From positions 37,305,536 to 37,369,535 of the forward strand of contig CM034600.1 in NCBI GenBank assembly GCA_020091685.1: 64,000 bases of DNA. Reading direction: 5' to 3'. The DNA comes from Lutjanus erythropterus. Taxonomy: Eukaryota; Chordata; Actinopteri; Lutjaniformes; Lutjanidae. The notes under the pieces are model-generated. The model was not told the origin of the DNA. It did not search any database and saw only the letters and a list, made by a program, of their open reading frames with translations. The translations under genes were made by a program, and so were the position numbers. Position 1 is the first letter of the stretch; every line of letters starts with the position of its first letter. Shown piece by piece: positions 57,793 through 64,000 of this stretch.

Positions 57793-60700
57793 CTAGGAAG
57801 CAAGAAAACAGACGATCACAGAGAAGCCAGTCAGCAAAAAATGCGCAATGCAGGATGTCGCCTTTTTGTTCTGTAGCTCACAAAGACGCAGTGGCAAACT
57901 TTTGTACCTTCCAGTTGCGAATCCGTTTCAACCTGCTGGGAGTTTTCTCCAGAATCTGAAGGAACTCATGCGTAAGCTCTGAAAGAAGTTGTGAGGAAAT
58001 GATATGTTGCTTTTACTGTTGAGTTTTTGTTTTCATTTACTTGCTTTATTAGCTGGAGCACTTTGTAACTACTGTTTTGAAAGTGCAACATGAATAAAGC
58101 TTAGTAGTAGGAGTAAATGTGAATTCAAAATATTTTGAGACTTCTTAAGGACATGTAGCCACCCTGTTGTAGGTCCTTTTCAAACACATTTTTTGTTTGT
58201 ATTTGGAATGGACTGAATTACAAGGTCATTTACAGCACGTACCATCCAGCAGCTCAAGGGTAACTGTGGGATCAACATACTCCCACCAGTGTTTGCCGTC
58301 TGTAGACACCGGGATCTCCCAGTTGGACCATTTGCAGGCAAGGTGGATGCACACACAGGCCACAACGGGTGGACTATACTGCAGGCAGAATGTGGTCAAG
58401 TGCAGACTACGTGGCAGGATATGTCCCGGAAAGAAACAAAAAGAAAAGAAAAAGAAAAGAAAAAGAAGGAGAAAGAGCAGACATTCAGTATATTGAGTTT
58501 GAGGATTATAAACAAAAGATTTTGCATCACTTTGTTACTGCTCATATTTAAAAAAAACAAAACAAAAAAACAATAGTTTATGTTATACAGTAAACTGTGA
58601 ATATACCTGTTGGTGGCCATAAAGTATGATGTTTGAGCCAAATCCTTACTCGCTGGAACAACAATAGAACAAAAAAACACACTTAAAACCTGCTAACTGA
58701 CAAATTAGTGTGTAAACTTATGATCAATAAGAAATATCCAAACAGAATTTAACAAAAGAGAAGAGTTGGTGTTCACCTCTGACAAGCTGAGTGCACTTGA
58801 CAACATGAGTATGCGGATGGTCAATGGTGATCTCGAAAGCTGTAATAAAAAGGGACAAAAAGGGACAAGGCTTGATAAATAAAATACAGAAGTCAAACTA
58901 TATTATGCACTACATAAATCCAACTTCCATGTGAAAGATTTTATCCCATTCAGCAGTTAAGATTTAGAAAAGTCCCTGAAAACCAGAAAATGAATACTGT
59001 TATAACAAACTATGTGTTGCATAATAACACTTTGCATGAGGTCTTCCAATAACATCCTGGATGGTGTGAAAACATAAAAAGATGGACATGAAAAACATTA
59101 AATTATAAGTCATTTCCCAACTCTTGCTTTGTGGCATGACACAGGATTGTGTTTAAAAATAAAAACACAATTTGGTGTTTTCAATTCAGGCCAATGTCAT
59201 CTTCTTCAGCTGCCTACTTTCAAGCACGGGAAAGGATTAAGCAGGTTGTAGCGAACATACTAAAAGCAACTGTTCACGATAATGCAGCAATTCATCACAT
59301 AGTCTTCAATCAAATGGCCAAAAAGTACAAAGCCAAGAAAAAGGAGGGAAATGTAAAAAGTTAAGGACATAATTGGAAAAGAGGAAACAATGGGTAAGAG
59401 CTGCTAATATGAAGCGTAAATGTCTTTTTCCAGAGCTGCTAACCGCGTATGGGCTTTCTGTGGACAGAAGTAGAACAAGTTAGCGCTACTTTGATGATCA
59501 CATGTGTTTTTGGAGGGAAATCAAGGGACCCAGCTCTTCCTTCCCAACTTACCCAAGGTCTGGAGTATTATGCTCTCAAGAATGACCAGGTCTTGGGCTT
59601 GTTGCAGGTAGGCCTGAGGTTGAGAGGACAGGCACGTTACTCACTGGGAGGCCTCTATCCTTTTGTCAGACATATTACACCCACCTTTACACAGAGCTGT
59701 TGAGGCCTCAATAAGAAGTAATGAGATGATTCAAGCCACATAGCGTATTTTTACAACTGCTTAACTTCACATCACGTGAATGACTGAAAACCTACACAGA
59801 TACCAGGATGCATTTTGTCTTTTGCTCTCTCGACCAGTGTATCTAGCATAGGACTGGGCGATATATCGATTATATTTGATATGTACAAGTATGAATTAAT
59901 GTGCGATATAGCAGACTTCTGTATTGTCATGAGTTTTCAGTGTTTAAAAATACTCCACTACATGTAGAAGTTATGATTACTAAGGTAAAACTATGTAAAT
60001 ATTAGAGCACAATTAATTGAAAGTACTAATTGTGCTGTAAAATGGTTCCTGTCAGCGCTTTATGATTATATATTATGTTTTTAGACAAATATTACAGCTG
60101 CATGAGTGAGAATGTTGAATTTTACTGCTGTAGATGTTTAAGGCTGAGCTAACTTAAGTACTTCATATACTGCTACATTGTTTAATATACAGCAATGCAA
60201 CATATGTAAGATCATATGTTATATGTTGCAGTTGTTGTATGTACTATTTGAGAATTTCCGGTACGTTACTTTAGAGAGAATGTGTATCTGAAGATATATA
60301 TCACAGAACAGCCTAAAAAAACTGATATTATTTTCAAGCCATATTGCCCAGCCCTAATCTAGCAGCCCCAACATCTGAAGTAGCAGGTAACAAAAACAAA
60401 CAAACAAAAACCATCAAGCAATTATACCCAGTTTAAATTCAAAGTTGGAAAGCAAGAATAAAGAAGAGGGTGTGTAACTTTATACCAAGACACATTACAT
60501 GTAAAACCATCAGCTTTGAAGCGGTTATTAGGAGAAGGAAATTGTGATAGTGTCAAAAACAAAAAAACATGCTTCTGAACGAGCACAAAATATCATCACG
60601 AATTCTACTGATGAAATTATAAATTCCCTTTAGGCTTTATTATTAAGGAGATGAAATCACTACCCTGTCGGGTAAATGCAGGGGGAGACGAAGCACAACT

Positions 60701-63234
60701 GCAGGTCAACACTTACATCACTGCGTACATCTGGAGAAGGCTCCTGAGGATTGAGGCATGCATGGGCCACCTTGATAACATGTTCCAGCTTACGGGGCTG
60801 CTCCTCAACTTTTGCAGCGAGGAATAGTGCGGCAGGAGCAATAACCTTGTGAGGGTAAACGAAAATAAGTTCATGAGTTGACTGACACAAGAACCAAAAG
60901 TTGCATTAGGTACTCAGTGTCCCTTCATAGTATGAGAAAGTATGGAATTTGATTTCAGTAATTTCCAGGTATTTGTATTTTCCAAACTATTGCCCCAATT
61001 GTTTTCAAAAACAAGATTTAGAATTCCCAGAAGAAAATTGTTATACAAGCGGAGTGTTTTTCATGGTGTATGGAGCAACCACAATGTTTACCTCTGTGTG
61101 TGAGACCTTAACCTTGGCGAAAGCAAGGCAAGAAGTGAGACGTGCAACTAAGCAGACACTTGTACACAGAGCTGCCTCTACGCCTGTACATTACAGCCTG
61201 GGAAAAAGCTCTGCAACAAGTGTCTTATGGCTGAATCAAATCCAGACACCTGCAATTAAATTAGCTGCAATATCTTTTAATTGTATATACACATAGGACC
61301 ACACATAATCAAACACTGAGCTTGACTTAACAGTTTTGAGTTATGCAGTAATGTAGTCATCAGAGAAGTAAATAGATCTTTTTTGCATATGGAAACCATA
61401 AGCATAGCTTTATGGCTGCATTAGTTGTTGTTTCCACTGACAGTGAATAAACAAGGATGTACAGATGCTGTGAAAATTCTTTTGTGAACTCATTTTCGAT
61501 TCTTATTTATAAAAAGACACCAGAAAATATGGGGGGAACACATTAAGAGAAAATAATACCTGTACAGTAGCACTGATTAGTTTATTTCCTCTTTGAGCAG
61601 AGATGTTTTACAGGGGAATGTTGTGCAACTTTCTACATAAAAGTGTGGAATGAACAACCATAATGGGCAAATGCAAAGTTATCCTAGGTTTTGCTGGCTT
61701 GGTGTTAGTTGATTTGTCAGACCTACAGAGCAGATTCCACAATACCAGAATTTTAAACTTAGAAATAATATTAACATATTAAAAACAAACAAACAAAAAA
61801 CAACAACACTAGATACATCTTTCGATATAACAAAAAGTCCTGAGGAAACAAAATAGAATATTTTTTTCTTTTTTAATCAACAATCTGCACACAGTGCTTG
61901 CAAAGAAAAAGCCACTAAACAACACTGCGGTTTTGTTACACTGCAAACCAAATATCAGGCAGGACAATCAAAACGGAAATGAACTGAGGTCTTGAATGAG
62001 CACTTAGATCGTTTATTTATATAGGTTCATTAACTCTGATATTACAGTTACCAAAGATTATGACATTACATGTGATATTGAAAAAATATCTAAGTGTTGA
62101 CAAGTTTGGTGTGTAGCTGCAATCTTTGGCAATTATTTGGCATCAAAGTTGCAAAAATAGTCAGAATGCATCATGTTAACAGTTAGACTTTAAAACCATT
62201 TATATACATAATCCTAGATAATTGTATTCAGGTTTCACATGTGATCTGCAAGAAAATCTGCAGTGAAATCCGGAAAACCGCGTAATTTTTAAGCATGACA
62301 AACAATACTTACATTTCTGTGAAATCTGGTGAATGACTGGACCATGTAGAATCGGTGCATGTACACAATGGCTGTATTAATGGTGAGCTGGGACCTGATA
62401 CATGATGGTTAAGGTCAAAACACGTGTAGTAACTGTACATCGTGAATATGACTGGGGTCATTGGTCTATATGTTAAATAACCGAACTAAAGAGCTCTAAT
62501 TTACCTAATGACACACAACTCAATATCACATCAGCTTATCATCACATCAGTTGCAGAACAACAAAGTTGAAACCACAGCTAGCTTCACACATCAGTCAGA
62601 GGTTAGCCAGAAGTTATTACACAATAACACACACAAGGGATAACTTTAAAGATTTAATACGTAAAAAACGTACTCAGACACAAACTAGAACACAAAGTCT
62701 ACATAAGGTCGTTCTGCTTTTCACCTTTTCCTCACTATCATTTCCAGTAAGAGGGGAAAGCTAATGCTAACGTCCTAAAGGCCCGCCGACCACACAGGCC
62801 TTCATCGCCTCAGGTTAGCCTAGCTACTGCGCCGCTTTAGGATACCGTTAGCTTGCTAACATTAACGTGGTAAAATCGCAAACCACTGCGTGAAACAGAT
62901 TCGAAACATTAAATCAAACAAAAGACCCTCCAATGAAACAGAAAAACAAACGCCAGCTATGCCCTCGGCCGAACCGGCTTCATGAGAAGCTAAACATGGC
63001 TAGCTAGCTAACAGGCTACTGTTGGCTCGCCGAGACGCAGCCGTCCCTCGACAAAAGATACACATTGAGCCGCTGTCCCATGTCCTGCAGCAGGTTGGCC
63101 GCCTGTTGTCTGTAGGACAGCTCCTTGTCCGGATCAAGTCCAGCTCGCCGAGATGGGCTGTTGTCGATCTGCTGTCGGGTGTAGTACCATTTGTTATTAC
63201 AGCTTGCGGAGAGAGAACGAAACGAAGCCGCCAT
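56503..63234 (-). CDS. ccnt1: Cyclin T1, P-TEFb regulatory subunit (spliced, 9 coding exons)
   Basis: Cyclin T1 binds and activates CDK9; the kinase phosphorylates the RNA polymerase II tail, NELF and DSIF to release paused polymerase. Nine minus-strand exons join in phase to 692 residues (human 726): 63234-63062, 62394-62313, 60845-60717, 59613-59553, 58839-58777, 58652-58607, 58406-58243, 57978-57908 and 57792-56503. Residues about 15-260 form the two cyclin boxes ([48 protein letters not shown]). A coiled-coil segment lies near 353-394, the histidine-rich region at 494-504, and the proline-rich end is [10 protein letters not shown]. The position aligned with human Cys261 is Gly265. T1 is chosen over T2 by the C-terminal [11 protein letters not shown] block and its position next to kansl2. 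Confidence 0.95.
57793..58242 (-). other. ccnt1: ccnt1 introns 7 and 8
   Basis: Short introns (264 and 115 bp) flanking exon 8, with no recognised element. Confidence 0.6.
57908..57978 (-). CDS. ccnt1: ccnt1 coding exon 8
   Basis: Encodes [20 protein letters not shown] then RNWK (human LKRIWNWR). Acceptor CTTTCAG, donor GTACAA. This is the end of the second cyclin fold and the start of the segment that in human contacts Tat and TAR. Confidence 0.95.
58243..58406 (-). CDS. ccnt1: ccnt1 coding exon 7
   Basis: Encodes [20 protein letters not shown], then [20 protein letters not shown] and [16 protein letters not shown]. Nearly identical to human within the second cyclin box. Acceptor CACGTAG, donor GTACGT. 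Confidence 0.95.
58607..58652 (-). CDS. ccnt1: ccnt1 coding exon 6
   Basis: A 46-bp exon encoding [16 protein letters not shown], identical to human. Acceptor GTTCCAG, donor GTATAT. Confidence 0.94.
58777..58839 (-). CDS. ccnt1: ccnt1 coding exon 5
   Basis: Encodes [20 protein letters not shown]. The split codon at its start makes Ala where the human protein has Gly (QTLAFE versus QTLGFE). Acceptor TTACAG, donor GTGAAC. Confidence 0.92.
58840..59552 (-). other. ccnt1: ccnt1 intron 4
   Basis: 713 bp of AT-rich unique sequence; no element recognised. A 71-codon plus-strand frame at 59149-59364 has no family resemblance. Confidence 0.5.
59553..59613 (-). CDS. ccnt1: ccnt1 coding exon 4
   Basis: A 61-bp exon encoding [20 protein letters not shown], almost identical to human. 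Acceptor CCTCAG, donor GTAAGT. Too short to appear as an open frame. Confidence 0.94.
59849..60356. mobile_element. hAT MITE with perfect 8-bp target duplication, ccnt1 intron 3
   Basis: Exact duplications ATCTAGCA flank it at 59841-59848 and 60357-60364. The ends are TAGGACTGGGCGATAT and, on the other strand, TAGGGCTGGGCAATAT. It is 508 bp and non-coding, of the same terminal type as 25717-26103. The perfect duplication implies a comparatively young insertion. Confidence 0.88.
60717..60845 (-). CDS. ccnt1: ccnt1 coding exon 3
   Basis: 43 codons in phase 0, [20 protein letters not shown] to PSPDVRSD, the heart of the first cyclin box. Acceptor CACAAG (a slightly unusual AAG), donor GTAAGT. 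Confidence 0.95.
60846..62312 (-). other. ccnt1: ccnt1 intron 2
   Basis: About 1.5 kb, AT-rich, with A-runs at 61785-61800; no transposon or RNA gene recognised. A 115-codon antisense frame at 60949-61296 has no domain. Confidence 0.5.
62313..62394 (-). CDS. ccnt1: ccnt1 coding exon 2
   Basis: Encodes [20 protein letters not shown] then FTRFHRN. Acceptor TATCAG, donor GTAAGT, phase matching exon 1. Confidence 0.95.
62395..63061 (-). other. ccnt1: ccnt1 intron 1
   Basis: 667 bp that becomes GC-richer toward exon 1. It contains several 'gctaac/ttagc' words near 62760-62870 but no coding evidence. Confidence 0.5.
63062..63234 (-). CDS. ccnt1: ccnt1 first coding exon
   Basis: The ATG at 63234 opens [20 protein letters not shown]. 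This aligns with the human start region, followed by the near-identical [20 protein letters not shown]. The next in-frame ATG upstream precedes only unconserved residues. The exon ends CTCAATGT before GTATCT. Confidence 0.94.
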
Positions 63235-63239
63235 CACTG

Positions 63240-63345
63240 AGAAGGACGATAGTTTAAAATTTCTGCGCGTCACAGGAACATACGTCAGAGCGGGTGGTCA
63301 CGTCAATGTAGTTCCGCGGGTGACCAGCAGGTGTGACTAAAACAC
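63240..63345 (-). promoter_or_regulatory. ccnt1: ccnt1 proximal promoter with CRE half-sites
   Basis: Two TGACGT half-sites on the gene's strand (63282-63287 and 63300-63305) lie within 75 bp upstream of the ATG, in CpG-bearing sequence without a TATA box. ATF/CREB input is inferred only. About 490 bp separates the ATG from the upstream tubulin stop. Confidence 0.45.
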
Positions 63346-63504
63346 ATTTAATCCATTTTCATTTCATTCGTTTAATAAGGTGCGTGCAACTTTCAGACAA
63401 GATATACACTGTTTTGTAATAATTAATTTATATTGATTTGTTTAATACCTTTGTTCTTGTTTTTAACATGATACCTCTTTGTGTATGTTGTTTTTTCAGT
63501 TTCT

Positions 63505-63510
63505 TTTATT
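63505..63510 (-). terminator. Candidate poly(A) signal of the alpha-tubulin gene
   Basis: AATAAA on the minus strand, about 215 bp after the tubulin stop, in AT-rich sequence. Confidence 0.45.
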
Positions 63511-63724
63511 GCTTTGTTGTGGTTGAAATTGATATTTAATGTGGTATGATGTTTGATTTGATATTTCATCAATTGTACATCCTGAAATGGTACAATTAAG
63601 TATTTTTGGTGTTTGTTTTATAAGATGTCATTACAATAAACCTTGGGGACTTCATACTACTATTACTATACTATTACTTTGACAATTTTAAGTGGATTTT
63701 CTTCAACATTATTGCTTCAAACTT

Positions 63725-64000
<276 letters not shown>

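Overview
The window is a stretch of a ray-finned fish nuclear genome, almost certainly a percomorph-type teleost. It has split genes with GT-AG introns, long CA/CT microsatellites, dense short non-autonomous DNA transposons typical of teleosts, and protein exons close to vertebrate orthologues. Exon calls were made by reading both strands and joining splice sites by hand. Statements about human orthologues are from memory of those proteins.

Genes occupy only the right third (about 41.9-64.0 kb) and all lie on the minus strand, head to tail. In transcription order they are: the 3' part of an alpha-tubulin gene (63725-64000, cut by the window edge and lacking the normal acidic tail), cyclin T1 (ccnt1, nine coding exons, 56503-63234, 692 aa), and KAT8 NSL-complex subunit 2 (kansl2, nine coding exons plus an inferred non-coding first exon, 42225 to about 53280, 504 aa). 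KANSL2 and CCNT1 are also neighbours on human 12q13, with TUBA1 genes in the same chromosomal region, so this is conserved vertebrate synteny. Both complete genes serve transcription: cyclin T1 is the regulatory subunit of P-TEFb, which releases paused RNA polymerase II, and KANSL2 is part of the chromatin complex that acetylates histone H4 at housekeeping promoters.

The left 42 kb contains no convincing protein exon of a host gene. It is a patchwork of (i) fold-back elements whose ends read like AAGGGATAGTTC, (ii) TTAA-flanked Angel-like MITEs, (iii) several hAT-type MITEs, some with recognisable 8-bp target duplications, (iv) a hAT relic that keeps an open 147-aa BED-finger reading frame, (v) a piece of LINE reverse transcriptase, (vi) microsatellites, and (vii) repeat-poor blocks (about 3.3-3.8, 6.9-8.3, 10.0-10.45, 17.66-18.1, 21.5-22.6, 24.25-24.95, 27.05-27.55, 30.45-31.05 and 34.7-35.65 kb). 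These blocks look like candidate conserved non-coding or regulatory DNA in a gene desert or a very large intron.

No bacterial-type system, CRISPR array, rRNA or convincing tRNA was found. The most unusual points are the truncated alpha-tubulin with a basic end, a long fold-back transposon inside the inferred ccnt1 3' UTR, a four-unit tandem array of about 317 bp in kansl2 intron 1, the BED-only hAT relic, and paired RFX-type X-boxes in the desert.
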